A stretch of 64,000 nt of DNA from contig JAESUZ010005173.1 of the NCBI GenBank assembly GCA_017311185.1, positions 186,001 through 250,000 of the forward strand. The letters are read 5' to 3'. The DNA comes from Proteles cristata cristata. Its lineage: Eukaryota > Chordata > Mammalia > Carnivora > Hyaenidae. Each line of letters opens with the position of its first letter. Within the stretch, counting starts at the first letter, position 1. Positions 1-11,907 of this stretch are shown here, one piece after another. Below the pieces are notes generated by a model that saw only the letters and a list, made by a program, of their open reading frames with translations, made no database searches and was not told where the DNA came from. Position numbers and translations under genes: made by a program.

Positions 1-3000
1 GCATTTCTGTATCCCTTGGGTAAATTCCTAGCAGTGCTATTGCTGGGTCATAGGGGAGTTCTAGTGTTAATTTTTTGAGGAACCTCCACACTGTTTTCCA
101 GAGGGGCTGTACCAGTTTACATTCCCACCAACAGTGTAGGAGGGTGCCCGTTTCTCCACATCCTCGCCAGCATCTAGAGTTCTCTGATTGGCTCATTTTA
201 GACACTCTGACTGCGTGAGGTGGTATCTCAGTGTGGTTTTGATTTGTATTTCCCTGATGAGGAGGGATGCTGAGCATCGTTTCATGTGTCTGCTGGCCAT
301 CTGGATGTCCTCTTTGGAGAAATGTCTGTTCATATCTTCTGTCCATTTCTTCACTGGATTGTTTGTTTTTCAGGTGTGAGGTTTGGTGAGTTCCTTATAG
401 ATTTTGGATACTAGCCCTTTATCTGATATGTCATTTGCAATGATCATTTTCCATTCTGTCAGTTGCCTATTAGTTTTATGGATTGTTTCCTTTGCAATGC
501 AGAAGCTTGTGATCTTGATGAGGTCTCAATAGTTCATTTTTACTCTTGATTCCCTTGCTTTGGGGATGTGTCAAGTAAGAAATTGCTGCGGTGGAGGTCA
601 AGGAGGTTGTTTCCTGCTTTCTACTCTAGGGTTTTGATGGTTTCCTGTTTCACATTCAGGTCTTTATCCATTTTGAGTTTATTTTTGTGTATGGTGTGAG
701 AAAATGATCTAGTTTCATTTTTCTACATGTTTCTGTCCAGTTCTCCCAGCACCATCTGTTAAAAAGCCAGTCTTTTTCCATTGGATACTCTTTCCTGAAT
801 TGTCAAAAATTAGTTGGCTATACATTTTTGGGTCCAATTCTGAGTTCTCAATTCTGTTCCTTTGGTCTATGTTTCTGTTTTTGTGCCAATATCATACTTT
901 CTTGATGATGACAGCTTTGTAGTAGAGGCTAAAGTCTGGGATGGTGATACCTCCCGTTTTGGTTTTCTTCTTCAATATTACTGTGGCTATTCAGGGTCTT
1001 TTGTGGTTCCATACAAATTTTAGGATAATTTGTTCTAGTTTTGATAAGAATGCTGGTGCAATTTTGATTGGAATTGCATTGAATGTGTAGATTGCTTTGG
1101 GCAGGAATGACATTTTTAAATATATTTATTCTTCTAATCCATGAGCATGGAATGTTTTTCCATTTCTTTGTGTCTTCTTCAATTTCCTTCATATGTCTTC
1201 TATAGTTTTCATCATACAGATCTCCTATATCTTTGGTTAGGTTTATTCCTAGGTATTTTAGGTCTTTTTGTGCAATTGTGAATGAGATCAGTTTCTTGAT
1301 TTCTCGTCCTTGTGCTTCATTGTTGGTGTATAAAAATGCAACTTATTTCTGTACATTGATTTTGTATCCTGCAACATTGCTAAATTCATGGATCAGTTCT
1401 GGTAGGGTTCTGGTGGAGTCTGTCCAGTTTTCTATGTAGAATATCATGTCATCTGCGAAAAGTGAAAGTTTGACTTCTTCTTCACCAATTCTGATGCCTT
1501 TTATTTCCTTTTGTTGTCTGATTGCTGATATTAGGATTTACAGCACTATGTTAAACAGAGTGGTGAGAGTGGACATCTCTATCATGTTCCTGATCTCAGG
1601 GGGGAAGCTCTCAGTTTTTCCCCCACTGAGAATGATGTTAGATGAGGGCTTATCATAGTTGGTTTTTTTGTTTTTTAGTTAAGTTCCTTCTATCTCGACC
1701 TTCTCGAGGGTCTGTATTAAGAAGAGATGCTATATCTTGTCAAATGCTTTTTCTCCATCTATCGACAGGATCTTATGGTTTTTATCTCTTCTTTTGTTAA
1801 TGTGATGTGTCACATTGATTCATTTGCGAATATTGAACCAGATGAATTTGCATCTGTATTCATCAAAAATATTGGCCTGTCATTCTCTTTTTTTGTTGGA
1901 TCTCTGTCTGGTTTTGGAATCAAAGTGATGCTGGCTTCGTAAAATGAGTCCCAAAGTTTTTCCTTCGATTTCTATTTTTTGGAATAGCTTGAGAAGAATG
2001 GGTATTAATTCTGTTTTTATTTTTATTTTTTTTAATGCTTTTATTTATTTTTGAGAGAGAGAGAGAGACAGCGTGAGCAGGGGAGGATCAGAGAGAGAAG
2101 GAGACACAGAATTTGAAACAGGCTCCAGGCTCTGAGCTGGCAGTCAGCACAGAGCGCGGCGCGGGGCCCGAACACATGAACCACGAGATCATGACCTAAG
2201 CGAAAGTCAGACTCTTAACCTACTAAGTCACCCAGGGGCCCCAAATTGCTTGTATTTCTGAAGGGTTGTTTGTAATAAGTCCTTTTTCATTCATGATTTT
2301 GTTTATTTGAGTGCTCTCTCTTTTCTTTTTGAGAAGCCTGGCTAAAGGTTTGTCAATTTTGTTTATATTTTCAAAAAGTCAACTCTTAGTTTCATTCACC
2401 TGTTCAACTGTTTTTTTGTTTGTTTGTTTGTTTGTTTTTTTGGTTTCTATATTGTTTATTTCTGCCCTGGTTTTTATTATTTCTCTTCTTCTACTGGGTT
2501 TGGGGTGCTCCTTATAGCTCTCCCTCTAGTTCCTTTAGGTGGGCTGTTAGATTTTGCACCTGTGCTTTTTCAGATATTTTGAAATAGGCCTGGAGTGCAA
2601 TGTACTTTCCTCTTAGGACTGCCTTTGCTGCATTCCATAGAATTTGGATTGTTGTATTTTCATTTTCATATATTTTTTAAATTTTTTCTCTAATTGTCTG
2701 ATTGGCCCATTGGTTCTTTAATAAGGTATTCTCTAACCTCCATGTATTTGGAGGTTTTCCAGACTTTTTCCTGTGATTGGTTTCAAGTTTCATAGCATTG
2801 TGATCTAAAAGTGTGCATGGTATGATCTCAATTCTTTTATGTTTATTGAGGGCTGCTTTATTTCCCAGTATGTGATCTATCTTGGAGAATGTGGCATGCA
2901 CACTTGAGAAGACAATGAATTCCATGGCCTCAGCATGTAGAGTTCTAAATATATCTGTCAAATCCATCTGGTCCAATGTGTCATTCAAGTCCATTTTGTC

Positions 3001-3483
3001 TTTAGTCATTTTCTGTCTAATTGATCTATCCATTGCTCTTAGTGGAGTATTAAAGTCCCCTGATATTAGCACATTCTTATCCATAAGACTGTCTCTGTTT
3101 GTGATTAATTGTTTTATATATTTAGGTGGTTCCGTATTTGGTGCATAGACATTTATGATTGTTAGTTCTTCTTGATGGATAGACCTTGTAATTATTATAT
3201 AATGCCCTTCTTCATCACTTGTTACTGTATTTACTTTAAGGTCCAGTTTGTATGATAAAAGTATAGCTACTCTAGCTTTCTTTAGATCTCCAGTAGAATG
3301 ATAGATATTTATCCATCCCCTTACTTTCAATCTGAAGGTGTCCTCCAGTCTAAAATGAGTCTCTTGTACACAGCAAACAGATGGATTTTTTTTTTAATCC
3401 ATTCTGCTACCTTATGTCTTTCGATTGGAGCATTTAGTCTATTTACATTCAGTGTTATTGTTGAAAAATATGGGTTGAGTCAT
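1..3483 (-). pseudogene. L1 ORF2 (endonuclease-reverse transcriptase), broken and partial
   Basis: ORF2p nicks target DNA and copies L1 RNA at the nick. The minus-strand ATG at 3483-3481 begins the endonuclease domain. The longest open piece (3330-2677, 217 aa) keeps the GDFN motif, an SxHxTxSKIDHIL segment containing the conserved histidine, and a DHNA motif. The QETHF motif with its catalytic glutamate is in frame just upstream, but an A-run near 3387-3396 shifts the frame before it. The reverse transcriptase FADD box is readable at 1459-1448. A SINE at about 2023-2242 interrupts the region between endonuclease and reverse transcriptase. The cysteine-rich C-terminal region begins at the window edge (1-130). 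Many stops and frameshifts make it non-functional. Confidence 0.92.
2023..2242 (-). mobile_element. Can-SINE in L1 ORF2
   Basis: The antisense order is T-rich tail, GAGAGAG/GACAGCGTGAGCAGGGGAGG body, CTGAGCTGGCAGTCAGCACAG, then the tRNA-like head ending in CACCCAGGGGCCCC. The GGCAGTCAGC block marks the CTGACTGCC subtype also seen at 27327, 38190, 44133, 46299 and 47472. No clean TSD is visible, and L1 sequence appears deleted at the insertion point. Confidence 0.92.
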
Positions 3484-3559
3484 CGTGTCCTTAGTGTCCT
3501 TGTGGGTTTTATGCTTGTGGTGGTATCTCCGGTATCTTGCATTCTTTGCAACATTTCCC

Positions 3560-4443
3560 TCAGAGAGTGCCCTTCAGGAATTCTTGTAGGGCTGGTTTAG
3601 TCATGACAAATTCTTTCAATTTTTGTTTATTTGGAACGACTTTTATCTCTTTTTATTCTGAATGACAGGCTTAGAGGATTCTTGGCTGCTTATTTTTTCT
3701 GTTCATCACATTGAAGATTTCCTGTCATTCCTTTCTGGCCTGCCAGGTTTCAGTAGATAGGTCTGTCACCACTCTGATAGGTTTCCCTTTGTATGTTAGG
3801 GCCCTTTTCTCCCTAGCTGCTTTCAAAATTCTCTCTTTGTCCTTGTATTTTGCCATTTTTACGATGATATGTCATGCAGAAGATCGATTCAAGTTACGTC
3901 TGAGAGGAGTCCTCTGAGCCTCTTGTATTTCCACATTGACTTCCTTCCCCAGGTCGGGGAAGTTCTCTGCTATAATTTGTTCCAGGACTCCTTCAGCACC
4001 TTTCCCTCTCTCTTCCTCTTCTGGGATTCCTATGATATGGATATTGTTGCGTTTGGTTGTATCTCTGAGCTCTTGAACTCTCTTTTTATGTTCCTGGATC
4101 AGTTTATCTGTCTTTTTCTCAGCTTCCTCTTTTTCTATAATTCTGTCTTCTAAATCACTTATTCTCCTTTCTACCTCTTCAATCCGTGCATTTGATGCCT
4201 CCATTTTATTTTGCATCTCATTTATAGCCTTTTTAATTCTTCATAACTATTTTTAAGCTCCATAGTCTTTGTGGCAATAGTTTCTCTGATGTCTTCCATG
4301 CCTTTTTCAAACCCAGCAATTAATTTTATGACTATTGTTCTAAATTCATATTCAGTTATTTTGCCTATGTCTGTTTTGAGCAGTGCTTTAGCCATCAATT
4401 CTTCCTGGAATTTCTTTGGAGGCGAGTTCTTCCATTTCATCAT
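3560..4443 (-). pseudogene. L1 ORF1 (RNA-binding nucleocapsid-like protein), frameshifted
   Basis: ORF1p is the trimeric coiled-coil RNA chaperone of the L1 particle. The minus-strand start near 4443 gives the usual MKxWKNSPxKKxQEE N-terminus. Piece one (4443-4222, 73 aa) is the start of the coiled coil. Piece two (4216-3872, 114 aa) is in another frame and holds the heptad-rich RIEEVERRISDLEDRI region, then NNIHIIGIPEEEE at the start of the RRM-like domain. A decayed C-terminal domain follows, down to a stop at 3562-3560. At least one frameshift near 4220 and further breaks after 3872 inactivate it. At about 884 bp the length is roughly right for a mammalian ORF1. Confidence 0.9.
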
Positions 4444-6230
4444 TTGGTTAGCTTTCTATCTCTTATTAGTTTTAAAAGATTATTATGCACTCTGTCCCTG
4501 CTGTACCAAAGAAGGGTCTTTGACTGTCCGGGGTCTGTCCATTTGGGAAGTGTTCTTTGAATGGTGTCTCTTGGTCTCTCTTGTTGAACTTTGGTTATTT
4601 TATCTTCCTACTCATAGTGGTATTTGGGACTCTCAACCATGTGTACTTTGGCTTGTTTCTTGAGGTATCCATGGAAAAGAAAACAGACAGATCAACCCAC
4701 AGGGAACAAAGGCACACAAATGCACAGACAAATCCAACAAACATGGAAACCAAAAGAGAAAAAGAAAAAGAATAAAGGAAGAGATACATACAACAAAACA
4801 AAAGTGAGAAAGAAAAGAGGAAGGAGGGAAGACGAATACTAAAATTAAATATACATAAAGGAGGAAAATTAAAAGAAAAGAAAAAACTCAATAGAGTAAG
4901 GACAGTCTAAAGCATAGAACCAGCTACATATAAAGAGCCGGGTGTATGCAGTGCTGATGGAAGAGCATATACAAAGAGAGAAATGACAGGGCGCAGAGTA
5001 AGTGAAATGGGAAATGAAATGAGCAGGCAAAAAGACTAAGAGACTTAATTCAAAGAGAGAAAGAGGGGAATATGGTTGGAGAGGAGGCGAAATAAATGAC
5101 AATAATGCCACTCACAGAAACTACATAGTCTGATTACTCCAGAGAGAAAGAGATAAAAAGGTCGCAGTATAGGTGTAAAATTTACATCTAGAAAATGGAT
5201 TAAATGTTACTGTTTAAGCAAGCCAGTTATCAGAATTAATCAGGGCAGTGCATCCATGTTGGTCTTGTCCTGGCATCAGTAAGGAAGAAGAAGAAGAAGA
5301 AGAAGAAGAAGAAGAAGAAGAAGAAGAAGAAGAAGAAGAAGAAGAAGAAAGAAGAAGAAGAAGAAGAAGAAGAAGAAGAAGAAGAAGAAGAAGAAGAAGA
5401 AGAAGAAGAAGAAGAAGAAGAAGAAGAAGAAGAAGACGGCAGGGATCTCTAGCAGGGATGGGCGTGCTTTGGTCTAGTGCATCCTGCAGGAGTCCTGCAT
5501 TGGTGGTTGTGGGGAGAAACGTGGTGGCACACCCGTTCCTTCTTGAACCAAGCATTGCAACTCACTCTTTTGGCTGTGATCTCCCTGTGCCAGGGTTGTG
5601 GGGGGGAAGGGGGGAGGGGTGGGGTAGCCAAGTTGGCCCATGCTCTATATCCCAAGCCAGGCCTTGTTTCCATATCTCAGTTCGTGTGCCCCATTGATAT
5701 TTCTGGAATCATAAACTCACAGGTGAGCCCTCGGAGCAGTTTCAATCCTCTCGTTTTCCCCCTGGGGGGTCAAGCTGAGCCAGAAACACAACAGCCAAGT
5801 GGGGCTGGTGAGCAAGGAGCAGTTTCCCCCTGGGTCGCCTAGGAGAACTGCGTCCCATCTAGGGTCATCTGGATAGTAGGAAACAGACCCCCTCTGTGTT
5901 CCGAGCAGAGGTTTTTCTCTTCTCCAACGACAGAGACAGTGTCTTGAGCAGTTTCGGCCACTCTTTCTTTTTTCCCCTAGATTCATCATGGCTCCCTACA
6001 GAGGGGGATCTCCCCCTACCTCTGTGTCTCTGGTCCTGACCCGATTTTATCTTCCTCATCTCACACTCACGCTAGATGGTTTTCTCAGCGGACTCTGTCT
6101 CCTTTTCCTCCCAAACTCCTGGATTTTGTAAGCGTTCCTATGGCTTCAGGCCTTCTCCGTGTGGGATATGGGGGTGAGGGAAATGTACGGATCTCCCTAC
6201 TTCTCTGCCATCTTGCCTCTTCCTTCCCAG
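4444..6230 (-). mobile_element. L1 5' UTR
   Basis: This is non-coding sequence upstream of ORF1 on the minus strand. The end nearest ORF1 (4670-5280) is purine-rich on the plus strand. A GAA tract follows, then a more GC-rich segment (5437-6230) that would contain the internal L1 promoter. Short ORFs here on either strand are low-complexity accidents. Confidence 0.8.
5284..5436 (+). repeat. (GAA)n trinucleotide tract
   Basis: About 50 GAA units in two nearly pure blocks are separated by a one-base A insertion near 5350. It is a purine/pyrimidine mirror tract capable of triplex formation. It lies inside the L1 5' UTR. The poly-Glu/poly-Arg and poly-Leu/poly-Ser readings are artefacts of the repeat. 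Confidence 0.97.
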
Positions 6231-6839
6231 GAATTTCTCAATAAGACCAAACTGCAATGTGTTAATTTATGTATATATTTATGTCCATATATAAAATATA
6301 TATAATATATATTCTCTTTTTTTTCCATCTCCAAATCAGCAACGTTTTGGTTTAGCTGTAAGAGAATATTAAACTTAGATTATTACAATAATAATTCAGT
6401 GATAATACTGGTGGTACTGTCCAATACATTTGCACAGAGAAGTCTAAATGATGAAAATTACATAGTTAACTTTAAACATTGCATCACTTTTCTTTAATTT
6501 TTTAACCCCCCACTCCTACCCCAGGACAAAAATCTACATTCTTCATCATGAAAGAAAAAGCTTTATGATTTGTCCTTACTAAAATATGCAGTTCACATTC
6601 CCTGAACTCCTCTTAATTCTATACTCTAGTTATACTTTTTGCAACCATGATGTGTCATTTTCTCTTTTTTATAATTTTTGTGGTTGATGTTTCTTTTTTT
6701 CCTAGGTTGTACTCTCACACCTCCTTCTGAAATTCAGGATTAAATTTTGTTCCTATGCCCAGTACTAATGAATTTTTCCTAACTCACCACTTAATGTTAA
6801 ATTGTTTTAATCATATATCTATTTTCTGTTTCTTCTAAT
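6231..6839. other. AT-rich DNA, no recognised feature
   Basis: I see only AT-rich sequence, including a TATATA-rich patch near 6270-6310. There is no coding signal or clear repeat match. Confidence 0.5.
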
Positions 6840-6915
6840 CTTTAAACACATTAATTCATGCATCTAGAAAGTACCTGGCATGTAGTAAATATTTAATATA
6901 TGCAGAAATGATTCG
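6840..6915 (+). repeat. L2/MIR-like 3' tail
   Basis: The segment reads TACCTGGCATGTAGTAAATATTTAA, close to the shared L2/MIR 3' end (GTGCCTGGCACATAGTAGG...CAATAAATATTTG). It is short and decayed. Confidence 0.5.
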
Positions 6916-7204
6916 TAGGTTAAGAGCACTGATTTATGTTTGCCATATCAAATTGACCAAACAAGTTGGAGATAATAAAAAGTAATCACCGGGGTTTGTG
7001 AGGAGTGATAAGATGCATTAATATAAGATAGAACAGAATCAGGCAGTTAGTATGGTAGGTATTGAAATTATTGAATAGATTTGTAGAAAATGATGTATAC
7101 AGCTAACATAAGAATAAATATAATTTTCAGTGGAGGTGAGACCTACATTTAGAATTTATTTTGTGGCATTGACATTGAAGTATAATAAGTGGCAGAAGAG
7201 AAGA

Positions 7205-7535
7205 GAAATAAATTGGTCATAGAAAGACAGGTACCATATGATTTCACTCATATGTAGAAACAAAACATATGAACATAGGCAAAGGGAAGAAATAAGAAAA
7301 AACAGAGAGGGAGGCAAATCATAAAAGACTCTTAACTATAGAGAACGAACAGCGTTGAGGAGGAAAGAGGGTGGAGGAGATGGGCTAAGTGTGTGATGGA
7401 CATTAAGGAGGCACTAGTTGTGATAAGCACTGGCTGTTATGTGTAAGTGATGAATCACTAAATTCTGCACCTCAAACAAATTTTACTGTATATGTTAAGC
7501 AGTGGGAGTTTAAATAAAAATCTTGAAATAAATAT
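7205..7535 (+). mobile_element. L1 3' end fragment
   Basis: The sequence corresponds to the last codons of ORF2 and the 3' UTR of a carnivore L1: ACCATATGATTTCACTCATATG, GAGGCAAATCATAAAAGACTC, a GATAAGCACTGG block and an A-rich end. It is older and more diverged than the related 3' end at 32704-33376. Confidence 0.8.
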
Positions 7536-7796
7536 CAGCTTATGGCCAACACACTTACAGGCTTCTGACATACAGAACTAACATCCGTGACTGTTACTGT
7601 CATTTGCTTGACCTCAGATTCCTAAATAGAAAAATAAAGCTGCATTAAACCTATCTGTGATATGTTATAAATAAATCATGCTGACAGTCTGGCAACACAT
7701 AGCAAAACCTTTTACGTAGGTAATAATTTTTAAACTATGAGTAGTCTGTAACCAATAACATAAAAACTGGGAATTTATCATAAGAACATAATTATT

Positions 7797-7985
7797 GGGA
7801 GCAGCAGGGTGATTCAGTCGGATGAGCATCCAACTCTTGATTTTGGCTCCGGTCATGATCTCACAGTTGGTGGGATTGAGCTCTGCTCTGCCCTGACTAA
7901 GCATGCTTAAGATTCTCTCTCTCTCTCCCTCCTCTTCTGCCCCTCTTCCCCGCCTATGTTCTCTCTCTCAATAAAAACAATAGTA
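7797..7985 (+). mobile_element. Can-SINE, diverged
   Basis: The tRNA-like head (GTGATTCAGTCGGATGAGCATCCAACTC), ATGATCTCACAGTT and the CT-rich region followed by CTCTCAATAAAAAC identify an old copy. Confidence 0.85.
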
Positions 7986-7998
7986 ATTATTATTAAAT

Positions 7999-9690
7999 AA
8001 TATAGCAGCTTAGGTTTAAGAATGTTTACCTTAGCAGTATATCAAAAATCTACAAAATGGAAAAGAATACATTTTCTGAAAACAATAGAATATTCCTTTA
8101 AAAGGTCTTTGTACAACTTATGGCAAAACATTTAATAACTTGAAAAAGCATTACCAATAGAGGGAGAAAACAGATTTTATATACATATGATCATATATGT
8201 AATGTATATGTATGTTTACTTGTATTAAACATATATATGTGAGAAAAAATAAGTGGCAGAAAATGTGGTAAATTAGGGAAAACATTTACTTGATAAAGAC
8301 TGTTTCCTGTTTCAAGATTCTATTTCTAGTAGTGCCTTTTTCCTGAGGAAATTGTTTACCCTTTCCATAAATTAGCTTGATTAATATGTATTAATAATCA
8401 CATTTAATAGTTTTATATATGGTAATACCAAGACAATATGTAGTAGTAGCAAATTTTTGAAGGTTATAAAAAATAATAGAGTTTCATATCCCAGATGTTC
8501 AGATATTTCACTTTTCACACTAAGATCAGTATATGTAAAAAATTTGATGCTAAGTATAAATTTGGTCAGTGATCAAAAATCATTGTTATATTTAACGTTA
8601 AGAATACTTTAAGACTCAAACATTTTTGAAGTTATCTTTATGAAATTACATAGCTATTTCCAATTTTAAGTTAAAAAATATCTATTTGATTTATATTGGC
8701 TTGGGAAACAACAACCTAATTAGATTTACACAATTTCAAGTATGAATCTTCAAGAATGCTCAGGCGAAGGCATACAGGCATATTTTGTAAAGTTCTGGAT
8801 CACCTCTAAATTTAAAAAAATGGCAATGATTTAAAATACTCCTTCTGCTACATTTCTTCAAATGCTCGTCCTTGCACATATATATACATACATATATTTC
8901 AGTCTCTAAGGACACACTAATGCTATTCCAGTATTCCCCCACATTTTGTCAGAAGTTCTCACTGGCTGACCCATATCAATTTCATATTTAATCCATGGGG
9001 GACGAAATCAACTTCTCATTTACTCACACACTTTTCAGATGAAGTACACATTTATCACATACATTATTTTCATTTAGGAGCTATTGTGATGTTTTACCTT
9101 CTATATCCCAAGATCCTTGGTCGAGTTTTTTCTTATTTGTGTTGCTGTATATTAAATGCATTTTTTTTTTAAAGCAAGGGCATCCATATCTTGAAACTAA
9201 TACTTTAGAATAAAGAAAACTGCATTTTAATACTACTTCGGATATTTTTCTAATACGAGTTTGTCACTTTATTTTGTTATTTTTGTGGGCCTCTGATGAC
9301 AACCTCTATTTTGTTTAGGTATATCTTTTTTTATAATAAAAATAAGACTCAGAAACAAAACAGATCCTGAAGATAAATGGTATTTTAATTATTGTCTAGT
9401 TCTCTGATACTGACCTGTTTATTTCTATTGCTGTTTATTAAATACCATCTGATACTTCTTTTAAACTATCTTCTAAAGGTACTGTTATCTTTCTGTATTT
9501 TGGGCTCTGTTGAATCTAAATATAGCATTTTTCATTTTCTCAACAACTTTAATGTACCTATGAAATCAAGGTCTGATAATACAAAAAGCAATCATTTAGT
9601 TATGGTCAAAAAATCCTGATGGTATAATATTATTTCCAATCCACTTAATATATCTTAAATGAAATCATAGATTCCCTTACATTTTATATG
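7999..9690. other. AT-rich DNA, no recognised feature
   Basis: This is AT-rich sequence with short TATA/CATATA runs (8160-8240, 8875-8900). Small ORFs are no more than chance would give, and no repeat family was recognised. Confidence 0.5.
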
Positions 9691-9699
9691 AAATAATAC

Positions 9700-10036
9700 A
9701 GAGGATCAATATATGCAAGTCAATAAATGTGGTATCACATTAATATATTGAAATATAAAAATCATGTGATCATCACAATAGATACAAAAAAGCATCTAGC
9801 AAAATACAACATCCCTTCATGACAAACACTCTTAACAAATAGGATATAGAAGAAAGATAGCTCAACATAATAAAGGCCATATCTAACAAGACCACAGCTA
9901 ACATATTCAACCATAAACTGTTGAAAGCTTTTCCTTTAAGATCAGGAAAAAAACAAAGTTGCTCACTCTCACCACTTTTATTCAACTTAGAAATGGAAAT
10001 CCTAGCTAAGTAAACAGAAAAATAAACAAGAAATGA
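9700..10036 (+). mobile_element. L1 ORF2 fragment (reverse transcriptase part)
   Basis: The sequence matches the stretch of ORF2 just before the RT catalytic box: ATGTGATCATCACAATAGATAC, AAGCATCTAGCAAAATACAACATCC, then TTAAGATCAGGAAA and CTCACCACTTTTATTCAAC. It ends abruptly at the SINE beginning near 10037. Confidence 0.8.
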
Positions 10037-10441
10037 AAAAAATAAAGTTTTTAAAAATTATTTTGAGAGAGTGAGAGCATGAGCAGGGGAAGTACAAAGA
10101 GAGAAAGAGAAAGAGAGAAGCCCAAGAAGGCTCCGTGCTGTCAGCGCAGAGCCTCATGTGGGGCTCCAACTCCCAAACCCCACCATCATGACCTGAGTAG
10201 AAACCAAGACTTGGGGATGGGTACCTGAGTGACTCAGTTGGTTGGGCCCCCACATCTGGCTTTGTGCTGACAGCTCAAAGCCTGCAGGTTGCTTCAGATT
10301 CTATGTCTCCCTTGTTCTCTGCCCCTCCCCTGCTTGTGCTGTCGTCTATCTCTCTCTCTCTCTCAAAAATAAATAAAAACATTTTAAAAATTAAAAACTA
10401 AGAGTCGGTAGTTTAACTGACTGAGTCATTCAGGTGCCCCC
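10037..10441 (-). mobile_element. Can-SINE split by a second SINE
   Basis: The tail and body are at 10037-10212. The tRNA-like head (TTTAACTGACTGAGTCATTCAGGTGCCCC) resumes at about 10396-10441. The interruption is the plus-strand SINE at 10213-10395. Flanking AAACCAAGA and AAACTAAGA look like its target duplication with one mismatch. Confidence 0.88.
10213..10395 (+). mobile_element. Can-SINE nested in a Can-SINE
   Basis: The head GGTACCTGAGTGACTCAGTTGG, GTGCTGACAGCTCAAAGCC, the CT-rich block and CAAAAATAAATAAAAAC tail lie within the antisense SINE, so this copy is the younger of the two. Confidence 0.88.
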
Positions 10442-10570
10442 TGTTATTGATTTCTAATTTAATTTCAATATGGCCAAGAACATACTCTGTGTGATATCAA
10501 TTATTTAAAGTTTGTCAGGGTTTGTTTAATGGCCAAAGGAGTTATCTATTTCATGTGCCCATCTATTTTT

Positions 10571-10602
10571 AAGTGCCCATGGTAAATATTCCATGGGCAC
10601 TT
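10571..10602. repeat. Perfect 12-bp inverted repeat
   Basis: The arms AAGTGCCCATGG (10571-10582) and CCATGGGCACTT (10591-10602) are exact reverse complements around the 8-nt loop TAAATATT. They lie within the decayed L1. Confidence 0.97.
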
Positions 10603-11424
10603 GAAAAAATTTAACTTTACTGCAATTGTGTGTATGTACATGCACAATACACTCACACATAATTAATATATATGTGCCTATGTTTAAGCCTGTTGATTTT
10701 GATAGTTCTATTCAGATCTCCTATGTGCTTGCTGTTCCTATTGTTTTTTTTTTTGTCCAAAAGTTCTATTTGTTGCCAAAGGAGGGCAGTTAAAATCCAC
10801 AACTATAATTGTGACTTTGTCTATTTCTTCTTTCAATTCAATTGAAACTCATATTTTCTTCATGCATTTTGAGACTCTGTCATTGACTGCATACACATTT
10901 AGAACTGTTAGGTTTCTTGGTGAATGTTCCTTTTAGCACTAGTAATGTTCCTCTTTGTTTGTAGCAATTTTCTTTGCTCTAAGGTCTAGATTATCAAATA
11001 TTATGTCAGATATTAATATAGCCACTACTTTCTTTCCTTGTTTTGTAAATGTTCCCCTAACATATTTTTCCATTATTTCACTCACAGCCTGCCTATGTCA
11101 TTGGATGTGAAATGAACTTCTTGTAAGCAATATATAAGTGAGCTATGCTTTTATCCATATGACCAGTTTCTTGTTTGGTTGGTGTGTTTTCACCATTTAC
11201 ATTTTGAGGTAGTTATTAATATGTTAGAATTTAAATCTGTCAGTTTTCTATTCTTATTTATATTTTCCTCAGCCTTTCATTTTTTCTGTTTCTCTTCTAA
11301 ATATTCCCACCAAATTTCCATCTTGATTTACTTAGTTTTTGAGTATTCCTACTTTATAAACTCTTTGCCCTGGGAATTTTTATGTACTTAAGCGATTGTG
11401 TTATTCTAGGTATTGTAATATTTG

Positions 11425-11546
11425 TAAGTGAGTTTTAAAAATATTATGTGTTTTAAATAATCTCCATACTGAACGTGGGGCTCAAACTCATGACCCTGAG
11501 ATCAAGAGCCACATGCTTTTCCAACTGAACCAGCCTTGCATCCCTA
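11425..11546 (-). mobile_element. Can-SINE, old and short
   Basis: GGGGCTCAAACTCATGACCCTGAGATCAAGAG and CCAACTGAACCAGCCTTGCATCCC are the antisense head of an older carnivore SINE. The body is mostly missing. Confidence 0.78.
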
Positions 11547-11907
11547 TAACATATGTGATTTGTAAGTCTGCAAATATCAATGTTTTACCCCTTGATTATA
11601 AAGTGTGGAAGCCTTGTTTATATTTATGTCCCTTTATATTCTTCACTTCTGAGTATCATTAACTTGAATATTAGATGGGATTATAACTTTTGTTTAATCA
11701 CCAAATATAATTTTTAACACTCGTTAAGAAAAGGATATCTATTACATGTACCCATTCTTCTGCCATTGTTATTTCTTCTTTCCTTCCTAAGGCTTCAGAA
11801 TACTTTCTTCAGTTCCTTTTCACTTGAGGAAAGTTTTTTAACCAACATTTAAGGGTAGGTCTGCTAGCAACAAATTATTTTTTTGTGATGGCTGAAAATG
11901 TTTTTTA

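Larger units (their letters stand above)
1..6230 (-). mobile_element. LINE-1, antisense, 3' end outside the window
   Basis: Read on the minus strand, this is an L1 in canonical order: 5' UTR (about 6230-4444), ORF1 (4443-3560), a short inter-ORF spacer and ORF2 (from 3483 to beyond position 1). Both ORFs carry stops and frameshifts, so the copy is dead. The 5' boundary near 6230 is set by a GGAAGAGGCAAGATGGCAG-like start on the minus strand, resembling other mammalian L1 5' ends. A SINE sits inside ORF2, and L1 sequence seems to be missing at that insertion point. The 5' UTR contains a GAA repeat. No target-site duplication can be tested because the 3' end is not in the window. Confidence 0.93.

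Noticed and set aside
2677..3330. 217-aa ORF with endonuclease motifs as a host nuclease
   Set aside because: Order and motifs are those of L1 ORF2, and it continues into L1 RT sequence; it is one piece of a broken element.
5284..5436. CRISPR-like or satellite array
   Set aside because: It is a simple trinucleotide repeat without spacers. No array with regular unique spacers exists anywhere in the window.
5248..5697. 149-aa ORF with poly-Glu/poly-Arg, and the opposite 113-aa poly-Leu/poly-Ser ORF
   Set aside because: Both are translations of the GAA repeat with L1 5' UTR flanks; neither has a domain.
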